A stretch of DNA of 64,000 nucleotides from Roseibium sp. MMSF_3412. GTDB taxonomy: Bacteria; Pseudomonadota; Alphaproteobacteria; Rhizobiales; Stappiaceae. The stretch spans positions 1-64,000 of the forward strand of contig NZ_JASHJI010000024.1 in the NCBI RefSeq assembly GCF_030733265.1, given 5' to 3'. Positions 43,679 through 52,537 of the stretch are shown piece after piece. Position 1 is the first letter of the stretch. Every line of letters begins with the position of its first letter. Below the pieces are notes generated by a model. It saw nothing but the letters and a program-made list of their open reading frames with translations. It was not told the origin of the DNA and made no database searches. The position numbers and the translations under genes were made by a program.

Positions 43679-45250
43679 ATGTTCACACGAATGATCGCCG
43701 TGCTGGCAATTCTATTGGCAGGGACGATGCCGGCTCTGGCAAAGCGCGTTGCCCTTGTTATCGGCAACGGCGCTTACGAACACACGATACCGCTACCCAA
43801 CCCATCCAACGATGCCGAAAAGATGGCTGCAAAACTGCGCAGCCTTGGCTTTGAAGTCGTGGCCGGTCAGGACCAGACGTATACCGACATGCGCCGCTCG
43901 GTCCTGGATTTCGCCAAAAAAGCCTACGGTGCCGAAATTGCCCTGCTGTTTTATGCAGGTCACGGCATGCAGGTCGGCGGCCAGAACCTGCTGGTTCCGA
44001 TTGATGCCAGGATAGAAGACGAGACGTCGCTCGATTTCGAGACCATTTCCGTCGACTTCATCATGCGCCAGATGTCCAAGGACGTTAAGGTGCAAATGGT
44101 GTTCCTGGACGCATGCCGCGACAACCCCCTCGCACGCACACTTGCGCGCCGCATGGGACCGAGCCGCTCGGGCAGCCTCGGCACCGGCCTCGCGGAAATC
44201 AAGGTCGAGGAAACCGGCGGCGAAGGCTCCGTGATTGCATTTGCGACAAGCCCGGGCGATGTCGCGCTCGACGGCGAAGGCCAGAACTCTCCGTTTACCT
44301 CCGCTCTCATCCGTCACATCGATACGCCGAACGCATCGATCCAGACCGTGATGACGCGCGTTACCGGAGATGTTTATGACGCGACCGAAAAGCGCCAGCG
44401 CCCCTGGGTCAATGCCTCGTTGATCGGTGAAGTTTTCCTGAACAAGCAGGCAGCACCGGCAGCCGCCGGAACCGAAGTCGCAGCGCTCGGCAACACGGCG
44501 ACAACCACACCTGTGCCGAACCAGGCAGTAACGAATGCGGCAACCGCTGCAGCTGCCACGGCTCAGCCGAACCTCGACTGGGAACGCGAGAAGCTGATCT
44601 GGGAAGCTGCGAAATCCAGCGACACGGTGGCAGACTACGAATCCTATCTGTCGGCCTATCCGAACGGCACGTTCGCTGATTTCGCCCGCAACTCGATCAA
44701 ACGCCTGCAGGGCGGTGCACAGGTTGCTGCCGTGAACCCGGCAGCCACGGCCCCAGCAAACGCTGCCCCGGGTGCGGCTCAAGGTGCTGCGGTCACAACC
44801 TTGCCCAATCCGCAGGCTGCCGTTCCCGGCACGGCTGAGACGGAGGCAGCGCTTGGCTGGAACAGGACGGCGCGCCGCGAAATCCAGACGCGCCTCAATC
44901 TCACCGGCAACAATGTCGGCCGGCCTGATGGTGCCTTCGGGCCGAAGACACGGGCAGGAATCACCGCCTGGCAGACGGCGAATGGTCTGGTTCCGACCGG
45001 CTTCTTCACCGCCTCGCAGCAGCTGCTTCTGACCAATCAGACGGCAACGCAGTACTCGGCCTATATTGCTGAAATCAAGCGCAAGCAACAGACCACATCT
45101 GCATCGCGCAGCACCACCACTCGCCGCAACTCGCAGCCGCAGCGTGCAAACAACACGCAAAGGCGGAATGGCGGAGGTGTCAACCCGGCAGGAGCAGCCT
45201 TCATCGGCGGCGTTGTCGGCGGCATCATCGGCGGTGCGATAGGCCGCTAG
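43679..45250 (+). CDS. Secreted caspase-like protein with peptidoglycan-binding domain
   Basis: A 523-residue exported protein (signal peptide to about residue 21, ends ALAKR). Residues 22-260 form a caspase/metacaspase-type p20 domain, with LVIGNGAYEHTIPLPNPSND at the start, catalytic His95 in FYAGHGMQVGG and Cys146 in VFLDACRDNPLA. Then comes an Ala/Thr/Pro-rich linker, a PG_binding_1 domain (residues about 395-455, RLNLTGNNVGRPDGAFGPKT), and a glycine-zipper tail (FIGGVVGGIIGGAIG) that may insert in a membrane. It faces the ExbD gene across a terminator. A role in the cell envelope or in T6SS regulation is possible but not shown. Confidence 0.82.
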   Translation: MFTRMIAVLAILLAGTMPALAKRVALVIGNGAYEHTIPLPNPSNDAEKMAAKLRSLGFEVVAGQDQTYTDMRRSVLDFAKKAYGAEIALLFYAGHGMQVGGQNLLVPIDARIEDETSLDFETISVDFIMRQMSKDVKVQMVFLDACRDNPLARTLARRMGPSRSGSLGTGLAEIKVEETGGEGSVIAFATSPGDVALDGEGQNSPFTSALIRHIDTPNASIQTVMTRVTGDVYDATEKRQRPWVNASLIGEVFLNKQAAPAAAGTEVAALGNTATTTPVPNQAVTNAATAAAATAQPNLDWEREKLIWEAAKSSDTVADYESYLSAYPNGTFADFARNSIKRLQGGAQVAAVNPAATAPANAAPGAAQGAAVTTLPNPQAAVPGTAETEAALGWNRTARREIQTRLNLTGNNVGRPDGAFGPKTRAGITAWQTANGLVPTGFFTASQQLLLTNQTATQYSAYIAEIKRKQQTTSASRSTTTRRNSQPQRANNTQRRNGGGVNPAGAAFIGGVVGGIIGGAIGR

Positions 45251-45270
45251 GCGTCAGACACAACAATCAG

Positions 45271-45299
45271 AAAGCCCGGCGACACCGCCGGGCTTTTTT
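45271..45299 (+). terminator. Rho-independent terminator
   Basis: AAAGCCCGGCG pairs with CGCCGGGCTTT across a 4-base loop and is followed by a T-run. It lies 21 bases after the caspase-like gene. Confidence 0.9.
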
Positions 45300-45302
45300 C
45301 GT

Positions 45303-45728
45303 TCAATCCAGCTTGAGACTGACACGTTTGAGCCGTGACGACTTTGCCTCGTCAAGGACCCTGACGACCTGCTGAAAATCGGTTGCGGCATCAGGAATAA
45401 GCACTGCGGCCTGAGCGCCCGCGGCCGCAAGCCGATCAAGTTCCTGCGCCAACATGTTCAAAGGAACAATTATCCCGTTCACAACAAGTTGGGGCTGAAC
45501 TGCACCCGGCACGGCCTTCAGGTTGATCAGGATGGCAGGCCCGCCCTGCGCGGCGGCGGTTTCGGAAACATCGGACCTGTCTCCACCACCCAGAGCAACA
45601 TCCAGCGGCCGCCAGATCCCGAATGTCGACGACAGCAGAAAGAACATCACAAGAATGAAAATCACATCGATAAGCGGCGTCAGCGGGATGCGCCTGCGCT
45701 TTCCAATGGGTGGGTGGATCAGGATCAT
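45303..45728 (-). CDS. ExbD/TolR family protein (copy 1)
   Basis: A 141-residue ExbD/TolR-type protein. It has the typical N-terminal layout: a basic start (KRRRIPLTPLIDVIF) with the proton-pathway Asp in PLIDVIFILVMFFLLSSTF, one membrane helix, and a periplasmic domain ending VVRVLDEAKSSRLKRVSLKL. It would form an energy-transducing complex with an ExbB-type channel, most likely the one at 46870, although that is on the opposite strand. It converges on the caspase-like gene. Confidence 0.9.
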   Translation of the reverse strand: MILIHPPIGKRRRIPLTPLIDVIFILVMFFLLSSTFGIWRPLDVALGGGDRSDVSETAAAQGGPAILINLKAVPGAVQPQLVVNGIIVPLNMLAQELDRLAAAGAQAAVLIPDAATDFQQVVRVLDEAKSSRLKRVSLKLD

Positions 45729-45874
45729 GTGCGATGTCTTTAATCAATACGCCCGAGATATCCTGACCTTGTCATATTCTCACGCGCGGCGTCAAACCGC
45801 ATCGCGAACGGGAAATTGACGGTGGCAGCACTCTTGCTTAGCGTAAGTTCCCAATGATCGGAGTGTGTTCTTTC

Positions 45875-46333
45875 ATGGTAACGGCTGCTTGCTTCATGCA
45901 CCGGATTTTACGCGCGCGGCTCAAGCGCCGGGTCGCCACCTTTTTGTCTGTCGCAATACTCATGCTGCTGACAGCGCCCCAGAGCGCCCATGCCGGATTG
46001 CGCGTCTGTAACGGTTCCGTCGATCTGGTGAATGTGGCGATCGGATACGACACCGAGGATGGTTTGCGGACCGAAGGCTGGTGGACGATTACCTCCAACG
46101 CCTGCAGCCAGGTCCTCCAGGAACCTCTCAAGGCGACAAACTACTACCTTCATGTCTCGGACGGTTTCGGCGAAGGACGGCTTGGCGGTGACGTGACGCT
46201 TTGTATCCGACAGGAAAAGTTCGTTCTTTTCGATGGCGATCAATGCTGGCAGAGGGGCCTGATCGAAGCGGATTTTTTCAAGATCGAGACAGAAGGTGCC
46301 GAAGACTGGACTGTTTTGTTGTCATATGACTGA
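45875..46333 (+). CDS. DUF1036 family exported protein
   Basis: A 152-residue protein with a long signal peptide ending near QSAHA. The DUF1036 domain reads LRVCNGSVDLVNVAIGYDTE, RTEGWWTITSNACSQVLQEP and a final FKIETEGAEDWTVLLSYD; Cys residues suggest disulfides. The start is uncertain: ATG at 45854 is also in frame. The family is exported and its function is unknown. It is first of three plus-strand genes leading to the ExbB-type channel. Confidence 0.8.
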   Translation: MVTAACFMHRILRARLKRRVATFLSVAILMLLTAPQSAHAGLRVCNGSVDLVNVAIGYDTEDGLRTEGWWTITSNACSQVLQEPLKATNYYLHVSDGFGEGRLGGDVTLCIRQEKFVLFDGDQCWQRGLIEADFFKIETEGAEDWTVLLSYD

Positions 46334-46402
46334 TTTTTGTGTCAGATGGCGTTGAGTGCTGATTTTGTTATCGTTTCGGCGTGATGTTTTCGGGGGAATT
46401 AC

Positions 46403-46834
46403 ATGCGGTTTTTGACGCAGTTCGTCGCAAGTTGTTTTTTGTGTGTTGTCTGTGTTGCGCCCGCGCTTGCGCAGGCACCGACCGGCAAGATCAGTCTGGA
46501 ACTGAACCATGTCCAGCCAACACAGGACGGCGGATGCCGTTTGTCCATCATCGCAACAAACGGTCTGGAGCGCCCGATAAACCAGCTTGGCCTGGAAATC
46601 GTTGCCTTCAACACCGATGGCCTTGTCGACCAGTTTCTGCGTCTTGAGTTCTCGCGCATTTCTGCAGGCAAAACCAAGGTTCTCCAGTTCGACCTTGCCG
46701 GAAAGGCCTGTGACAGCCTGTCGAGGCTTCACATAAACGACGTATTGAACTGCGTTCCGGCGAGTGTCACCGACGTCTATTGCCCCGATTTGCTGGACCT
46801 TGGGAACCGGACAGCCATTCAGTTCGGCGACTGA
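46403..46834 (+). CDS. Exported hypothetical protein
   Basis: A 143-residue protein with GGGGGAATTAC before the ATG and a signal peptide ending ALAQA. The mature part (KISLELNHVQPTQDGGCRLS, then NGLERPINQLGLEIVAFNTD and KTKVLQFDLAGKACDSLSRL) looks like a beta-sandwich with paired cysteines. I do not recognise the family. It lies between the DUF1036 gene and the ExbB gene, so it is probably a periplasmic part of the same module. Confidence 0.65.
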   Translation: MRFLTQFVASCFLCVVCVAPALAQAPTGKISLELNHVQPTQDGGCRLSIIATNGLERPINQLGLEIVAFNTDGLVDQFLRLEFSRISAGKTKVLQFDLAGKACDSLSRLHINDVLNCVPASVTDVYCPDLLDLGNRTAIQFGD

Positions 46835-46869
46835 GCGTGTCAACCGAGACCGAATGGAGCCGGATCTGA

Positions 46870-47541
46870 ATGCCTGAGTCGTCTTCCTCACTCCTGGAAT
46901 TGGGCGGACCGGTTGTCCTGGTGCTGCTCGGGATCTCGATCCTCGCGCTCGCGGTCATCCTTGCCAAGGCCTTTCAATTCTCGAACGCGCGGGTCGGCCG
47001 CCACACGCTCGTCCGCCAGGCCGTCACCATGTGGCGCACAGGGGACCGGACAAAGGCCACGCAGGTCCTTCTCAAGGACCGCTCCCTTTCCGCAGGGCTT
47101 ATCCGCAGCGCGATGGACGCGATCCAGATGCTGGAGAACCAGCCGCTTGGACCACAGGAACGCGACATCCGCGAAGAGAGATTGCGCGAAGAGATATCCG
47201 CGCGGGCGGCGGACCGGCTGTTCGCCCTTGCAAGCTGGCTCAAGGCGCTTGATCTCGTGACCCAGATAGCGCCGCTGCTCGGGCTGTTCGGTACTGTTCT
47301 GGGAATGATCGAAACCTTTCAGACGCTGCAGGAATCCGGCTCGGCGGCCAATCCGGGCACACTGGCAGGCGGCATCTGGGTCGCGCTCCTCACCACGGCC
47401 TGCGGCCTTGCCGTCGCTATTCCCGTATCCGTCGCCGTCACCTGGTTTGAAACGCGCCTGGAAAAAGAGCGGGCAGCGCTTGAAGTGCTGCTGACAGGTG
47501 TCTTTACCGCCGGGACCGGCGCGCAGCAGCCGTCATCGTGA
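46870..47541 (+). CDS. ExbB/TolQ/MotA-type proton channel protein
   Basis: A 223-residue inner-membrane protein of the MotA/TolQ/ExbB family. It has one N-terminal helix (about residues 12-35), a long cytoplasmic loop ([20 protein letters not shown]), and two C-terminal helices with the family pattern: [20 protein letters not shown] and [20 protein letters not shown]. The conserved polar residues on the channel helices (Thr) are present. It would be the channel for the ExbD-type proteins and the TonB-like protein. Its 3' end overlaps the TonB-like gene by nine bases, tail to tail. Confidence 0.9.
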   Translation: MPESSSSLLELGGPVVLVLLGISILALAVILAKAFQFSNARVGRHTLVRQAVTMWRTGDRTKATQVLLKDRSLSAGLIRSAMDAIQMLENQPLGPQERDIREERLREEISARAADRLFALASWLKALDLVTQIAPLLGLFGTVLGMIETFQTLQESGSAANPGTLAGGIWVALLTTACGLAVAIPVSVAVTWFETRLEKERAALEVLLTGVFTAGTGAQQPSS

Positions 47542-49416
47542 CACCTTGAACGCCTCGATCGAATAAACGCCCGGCTCTGCAAGAACGCTGGCAATACGCC
47601 CTGCCGGCCGTCTTGTGAACGGAGCGGGCTGGTTCTCTTTCGGTCTGTTCCAGATGGTCAATATCAGGCTGTATTCGTTCTGTTCGTTGCCTGGAAACGA
47701 GACCGGAAAACTGAAACGCCAGCCCCCAATTCTGTCCGTGCTGTTTTCGGGGCGAACATACTTGCGGGCATCGTGAATCTGTCCGTTCCTGTCAATAAGG
47801 TAGAGTTCCGGTGGCCCCTTCCCGTTCAACTCCAGACCCGCAGCTTCCGCCTGCGCAATACGCCCGATCGGCAAATCGCGCTGTATGACGCCAGCCAATT
47901 GAGATCCGCTTCTGATGTTTGTTCTCGCCAGTTGCACCAGTCCCGGCGCTTCGATCCCGTTGGAGGTTTCGAGCGTGTCGAGCACGGCGCATTGTCCATT
48001 TGAGATTGGACGCACCTGCATGTCGGGAACATAGCCCTGCGCTCCCTGAAACTTGCTGTAGAATTCCATGAAACGGGGGATACCGACACCGAATGCGAGG
48101 ATGTCCGCTGTATTGGTTCCGGCTGCCAGGACCGTTATATGCGCACAGCTGCCGATATCGTAGTCGGAAACATAAGCCGTTACCTTCGCAAGCGGATCGA
48201 TCGTCGGTACGTCTTCCGGCGGCACGTTTGGCTCGGGATCTGAAACGGTTGGCGCCGGAGGAACACTGGACGTTTCGGGGTCGCTTGGAAGTACGGACGG
48301 TGAAATGATTTCCGAGGGCTGGACCGCGGCAACCTGCTCTTCTGCCGGAGCAACCGCCTGCACATTTCCCGGGGCCACCTGGACGGGGCTGGCGCTTGCT
48401 ACGGGGACGGCCTCACTCTCGACCCGGCTGACAGGCGCACTCTCTGCGACGGCCACGTTTTGCGTGGCGTCCGTCGACGGGATTGCCTGCACTGCGCCGG
48501 CAGACGGCGTAACGGCGGTGACCGGTGAAGAACTCGCCGTGGTCGCGACAGGTGCCGGACTTGCAGCCGCCGTCACCGTCTCGACCGGCGGTGCGACAGT
48601 TGCTTCCGGCGGCCTGACAGCGGTTTCGACAGGTTGCGGTGCGACCTGCGTGGTTGGCTGGACGCTCGTTACAACAGCGACTTCATTACCGGTCTGTGCC
48701 GGAACGGCACTCGGAACGGCGACGATGGTTTCTGGCTCGCTCGCAGTTGACGGCGTATCTTCGGGAATGGCTTCAACGACAACAACATCCGGGGCAACGC
48801 CGGTGACCACTGTTGCTGCAGGAGACACGACGCTCGAACTGGTCTGCTCAACCTTGTCTGCCGTTTCCGGCTGTGCTGCGGCGACCGGCCGGACAGGCGC
48901 TGCAACCGCAACATCTGTCGCCGGCGGCACAGCCGTTTCGGCTTTGCCCGGCTCAACCTGTTCCGTCGGCGGAACCGGAGCTGCCTCGACCTCGACCGGT
49001 TCCTGCACGAGGGGCGACACTGCGCTGGAAACGGCCGTTACACTTTCAGCGGGACGAACGGCTTCAACCCGGGCGGGCTGCAGCTCGGAGACGGACGGTG
49101 TCAGTGCCTGTTCGATTGCATCTGGTGAAACAGGTTGAAGAGCGGTTTGGCCAGCGGCTTGAGGCGTGACGGCGTCGGGCTGTGCCGCTTCGGCAACCAC
49201 GGACTGGACCTGCTCGGTGGTTTCGAAAACCGGTCCTTCGCTTTCGATGACAATCTCGGTTTGCGCGATATCGGGATCTTGCGGATCGGCGAATTGAAGC
49301 GAAATTCCATAGACGAGCAGTGCGATGTGCACGGCAACCGAAACGCCGAGGACCGCCGTCCAGACGGACGCGGGAATGCGTGCCTCGCCGCCCAGGTTAT
49401 AGACAGCGACCGTCAC
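47533..49416 (-). CDS. TonB-like membrane protein with T6SS-linked C-terminal domain
   Basis: A 627-residue protein. One membrane helix (residues about 18-42, [20 protein letters not shown]) is followed by about 350 residues of low-complexity Pro, Val, Ala and Thr, as in TonB-type spanners, and a C-terminal domain (about residues 411-627) that is not a TonB or TolA domain. That domain has [37 protein letters not shown], then [20 protein letters not shown] and [15 protein letters not shown], and it is homologous to the C-terminus of the kinase at 49872. It starts with a four-base overlap with the ExbD gene. Probably the periplasmic arm of the Exb-like module. Confidence 0.72.
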   Translation of the reverse strand: MTVAVYNLGGEARIPASVWTAVLGVSVAVHIALLVYGISLQFADPQDPDIAQTEIVIESEGPVFETTEQVQSVVAEAAQPDAVTPQAAGQTALQPVSPDAIEQALTPSVSELQPARVEAVRPAESVTAVSSAVSPLVQEPVEVEAAPVPPTEQVEPGKAETAVPPATDVAVAAPVRPVAAAQPETADKVEQTSSSVVSPAATVVTGVAPDVVVVEAIPEDTPSTASEPETIVAVPSAVPAQTGNEVAVVTSVQPTTQVAPQPVETAVRPPEATVAPPVETVTAAASPAPVATTASSSPVTAVTPSAGAVQAIPSTDATQNVAVAESAPVSRVESEAVPVASASPVQVAPGNVQAVAPAEEQVAAVQPSEIISPSVLPSDPETSSVPPAPTVSDPEPNVPPEDVPTIDPLAKVTAYVSDYDIGSCAHITVLAAGTNTADILAFGVGIPRFMEFYSKFQGAQGYVPDMQVRPISNGQCAVLDTLETSNGIEAPGLVQLARTNIRSGSQLAGVIQRDLPIGRIAQAEAAGLELNGKGPPELYLIDRNGQIHDARKYVRPENSTDRIGGWRFSFPVSFPGNEQNEYSLILTIWNRPKENQPAPFTRRPAGRIASVLAEPGVYSIEAFKVSR

Positions 49417-49835
49417 GGATTTTCCGCCTCAATGGTCACGAAACTCAACCCTTTGACGCCGGCAGTGCGCATTCTCGTGGCGAGACGGCCAAGATCCTCC
49501 ATTTTCGCATGGCGGTCGACTTGAACTGACAAGGTCTCGGTGCGGCCCGCAAGATCGGCAAGAAAGCCGTCAAAGCCCGCCTCATCAAGAATCTCGCCTT
49601 CAAACCAGATGTCACCTGTGCGCGTGAGCACCAGCGTGTTGCGGACCTGTCCTTCCCCTTCGGTTTCGGTCGTCTCGGCCCATTCAAACGCATCCGGGAG
49701 CGGCGGTCGCAGGGTACCGGAAACCAGAAGAAACAACAGCAGGAGGAAAACGACGTTGATGAGGGCGAGCGAACTGTCCGCTGATCTGCCGGGCAGCGGT
49801 TTCGGCAAATGAATCGGCTTCGTGTAACGCTTCAT
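49413..49835 (-). CDS. ExbD/TolR family protein (copy 2)
   Basis: A 140-residue protein of the ExbD/TolR family, diverged from copy 1. Residues about 16-42 form the membrane helix (SADSSLALINVVFLLLLFLL); the usual proton-pathway Asp is replaced by Asn (ALINVVF), so proton coupling may be lost and copy 1 may carry the Asp. The periplasmic domain ends in [20 protein letters not shown]. It overlaps the TonB-like gene by four bases. Confidence 0.82.
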   Translation of the reverse strand: MKRYTKPIHLPKPLPGRSADSSLALINVVFLLLLFLLVSGTLRPPLPDAFEWAETTETEGEGQVRNTLVLTRTGDIWFEGEILDEAGFDGFLADLAGRTETLSVQVDRHAKMEDLGRLATRMRTAGVKGLSFVTIEAENP

Positions 49836-49871
49836 TGCGACCTAAAACCTGCCTTCCTGGCAGTTTCTCCT

Positions 49872-51773
49872 TCAGGGTACCACTTTGACCGTGGTCGCGG
49901 TCGCCCGCAAGATGGGAAGTTCCTCCATCAACGCTTCGAAGTAGGCATCGGCCTGCGTTTCGCGCCGGCCCGCCAGGCTGGCAACCAGACCATCACCAAC
50001 CATGGATATGATCAGGCCGGTCTCTTCCGAAGGCGTTTTCAGACTGAGCGGCACAACAAAACCCGCGCCTCCGTCATCCGACTGAAGAAACGGAGACAGG
50101 TTGACGACATTTCCGCTGCTGGAGATGAACAGGAGGCCAAGTTCACCTGTTGACGCGTCAAATCCCGAGATTCGTCCGGCCATGTTCTCACCGTTCGGCA
50201 CCACGGTGCGTTGCATGTCCAGCCGAAGTTCGGTCTTTTCACTTCCCTGAGGTGTCGCCCTCAGGAATTGAACGGCCGGACACTGGGCATCCGACACGAG
50301 ATTCGCCTGGATTTTCGCCTCAAATCCCTGTGTCTGGGTGAAGTCGCTGTCAAATGCGATAAAGGGCGGCGTACGGGAAGCGAACCCCTCGATCTCCGCG
50401 GAGTTGGCAGCAATCCGGACAGGCTGCAAATACATGCATTCTCCGGACTTGTAGTTGGCCACAAAATTCCGCACCCGGTCTTCCGGTTTTACCGGCTGCT
50501 GCGTGACAAGATCCTCGACCGGATCGTCGTCCGGAGTATCAGGCAAAACCGGGCTGATATCAGCGACATCATCCTGGTCGTCCGTCCTTATCGGAATGTC
50601 CGGGACGGTGTAGTCCTGTGCCTGATCGCTCGCGCTGCTGTCTGTATTGTCTCCCGTTTGCGATGCCGTATCATCCGCCTGCCCCGTGTCTTGAATCGGC
50701 GCATCAGGCGCATTGTCCCGCGGCTGCGCCACAAGGACCGGTTTCTGGTCCTGCTGCGGAACCGATTGCCCTGCCAGGAAGTAAACCCCGGCAGCACCGA
50801 CACCGGCAAAGCCCAGCAAGGACAGGCCGACAAGGATCTGCCGTCCCCAGCGCACCTGCGGAGGTGGCAGATCCAGCGCAGTCTGCTCAGGCGGCGGAGC
50901 GGACGGCCTGATGATCGTCTTGTCTTCGCGCGGCTTGAACATGGGCGCGCCAAGCGTCCATTGGGCGATGTCGGCCATCGAGGCCGGCCGGTTCGACGGA
51001 TCCGGCTGCAGCATGGCTTCCAGCAGCGGCCGAAACCGATTGTCGACGCCATCAAGAGATGGGACAATCCGCCGTTTTTCGACCATTTCTACCTGAGTAC
51101 CGCCCATATCTGGCTGTTTCCCGGTCAACGCCTCCGCGATGACGAGACCAAGCGAATAGATATCACTTCTGGCCGTCACCTTGCCGTCGAACAGACCGAC
51201 CTGTTCAGGAGAGACGTAGTTGACCTTGCCTGCAAAACCGTCGCCGATGATCGTGGGCCCGCCGGTATTGGCGCGCGAAATACCGAAATCGATGATTTTC
51301 GCCTGACCGACATCGCCGTTCTGCAGGATTATGTTGTCCGGCGAAAGATCGCGGTGGATGACCTCGCTGTCATGCACATCCTGCAAGGCCGAGGCCAGGC
51401 GAATGACCAGCCGATAGGCTGCTTCCGGTTCCAAGGGGCCCGACTCAAGCCGTGACTTGAGCGAAGGTCCACCCACGAACTCCATGGCGAGATAATAGAC
51501 ACCGAGCGTCGGCTCCTTGGCGAAAACAAAGTAATGCGTCAGGGCATCATGCTTGAGTTTCCGCAGGATCTTCGCTTCGCGCTTGAAAAGATCGAGGATC
51601 AGGGGATCCTTGGCGAAATTTGCCAGCAACACCTTGATCGCAACCGGATCACCGCTTTCGACGTCGCGCGCACGATAAACGGTTCCGATGCCGCCGTCGG
51701 CAATGTGTTCCTCGATCTCGTAGAGGTTGTTCAGCCTTGTGCCGGTCGGCAGCAAATGGTCATCCGGCTTCAT
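49872..51773 (-). CDS. ppkA: T6SS-type Ser/Thr protein kinase (PpkA-like)
   Basis: A 633-residue transmembrane kinase. The kinase domain (about residues 18-275) has the Gly loop IADGGIGTVYRA, Lys47 in VAIKVL, the catalytic loop HRDLSPDN, DFGIS and the APE-like SPEQVG. The catalytic-loop Lys of HRDLK is Ser here. A membrane helix lies near residue 315 (ILVGLSLLGFAGVGAAGVYF), then an acidic linker, then a periplasmic domain (433-633) shared with the TonB-like protein (GECMYLQPVRIAANSAEIEG, DAQCPAVQFLR). It overlaps the phosphatase gene by four bases. In T6SS, PpkA phosphorylates the FHA protein and TssL-associated partners to activate firing. Confidence 0.88.
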   Translation of the reverse strand: MKPDDHLLPTGTRLNNLYEIEEHIADGGIGTVYRARDVESGDPVAIKVLLANFAKDPLILDLFKREAKILRKLKHDALTHYFVFAKEPTLGVYYLAMEFVGGPSLKSRLESGPLEPEAAYRLVIRLASALQDVHDSEVIHRDLSPDNIILQNGDVGQAKIIDFGISRANTGGPTIIGDGFAGKVNYVSPEQVGLFDGKVTARSDIYSLGLVIAEALTGKQPDMGGTQVEMVEKRRIVPSLDGVDNRFRPLLEAMLQPDPSNRPASMADIAQWTLGAPMFKPREDKTIIRPSAPPPEQTALDLPPPQVRWGRQILVGLSLLGFAGVGAAGVYFLAGQSVPQQDQKPVLVAQPRDNAPDAPIQDTGQADDTASQTGDNTDSSASDQAQDYTVPDIPIRTDDQDDVADISPVLPDTPDDDPVEDLVTQQPVKPEDRVRNFVANYKSGECMYLQPVRIAANSAEIEGFASRTPPFIAFDSDFTQTQGFEAKIQANLVSDAQCPAVQFLRATPQGSEKTELRLDMQRTVVPNGENMAGRISGFDASTGELGLLFISSSGNVVNLSPFLQSDDGGAGFVVPLSLKTPSEETGLIISMVGDGLVASLAGRRETQADAYFEALMEELPILRATATTVKVVP

Positions 51774-52537
51774 ATACGGCCCACTCCTTCACTCCGCTTG
51801 ACCTGGTCAAAGTCCACCACGACCACCGTGACATTGTCCGTGCCGCCCTTTTCCAGGGCCCCGGACAAAAGGTGCTGTGCCACCGATTTCTGCGCGCCGT
51901 CAAGGAGCATGTTCGAGATGACCGCATCTTCGAGATGGCCCGTCAACCCGTCGGAGCAGAGCAGGAAGCGGTCGCCATGCCTGAGATTTCCCGAGACCAG
52001 TTCAAGCTCGAGCTCAAGTCCTGAACCTATCGCGCGGGTGATAACGTGCCTTCTGGAGAAGTTCTTCGCCTCTTCCGGTGTCAGCACATTCTGGTCCACG
52101 AGTTCCTGCGCCTCCGTGTGGTCGGTGGTGAGTTGTTCCATGGTGCCGTCGCGCAAACGATAGACGCGGCTGTCCCCCGCCCAGAGGCAGGCGAAATCCG
52201 TTCCGTACGCAAGAAGTGCCGCGATTGTCGTGCCCATCGCCGCCCCGTTGGCCTTGGCCGCGACACTCTCGATGTCTTTCTTCGCATCGATTACCCGGCC
52301 TTCGAACTGATCCAATAGATCGACGGCGCTGTGCGGCGCACGGATGTAGCCGAGCGCGTTCTTGACAAGCCCGGACGCCATCGCGCCCGCATGCATGCCG
52401 CCGGCACCATCCATGACGGCGAATACACCCTTGGCTTCGTCGCAGAAATACGTGTCCTGATTTTCGCTTCTCACACAGCCAACGTGAGTCAGTCCAATCG
52501 AAAATCCCTGCAGTTCCTCGGAAATCTGCTGGTTCAT
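51770..52537 (-). CDS. pppA: PP2C-type phosphatase (T6SS PppA-like)
   Basis: A 255-residue PP2C phosphatase. The ATG at 52537 has GGAGGATC upstream and overlaps tagF by four bases. Metal-binding motifs are seen: VRSENQDTYFCDEAKGVFAV, MDGAGGMHAGAMASG, ACLWAGDSRVYRLRDG, and LLCSDGLTGHLEDAVI with GGTDNVTVVVVDFD. It should reverse the kinase's phosphorylation of the FHA protein. The order kinase-phosphatase-TagF is the usual threonine-phosphorylation pathway gene set. Confidence 0.9.
   Translation of the reverse strand: MNQQISEELQGFSIGLTHVGCVRSENQDTYFCDEAKGVFAVMDGAGGMHAGAMASGLVKNALGYIRAPHSAVDLLDQFEGRVIDAKKDIESVAAKANGAAMGTTIAALLAYGTDFACLWAGDSRVYRLRDGTMEQLTTDHTEAQELVDQNVLTPEEAKNFSRRHVITRAIGSGLELELELVSGNLRHGDRFLLCSDGLTGHLEDAVISNMLLDGAQKSVAQHLLSGALEKGGTDNVTVVVVDFDQVKRSEGVGRI

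Noticed and set aside
48305-49138. Open frame of 277 codons rich in Ala, Thr, Val and Gly on the plus strand
   Set aside because: It is the complement of the low-complexity linker of the TonB-like gene; its composition follows from that repeat.
50211-51455. Open frame of 414 codons opposite the kinase gene
   Set aside because: Antisense to a gene with intact kinase motifs, and no ribosome site of its own.
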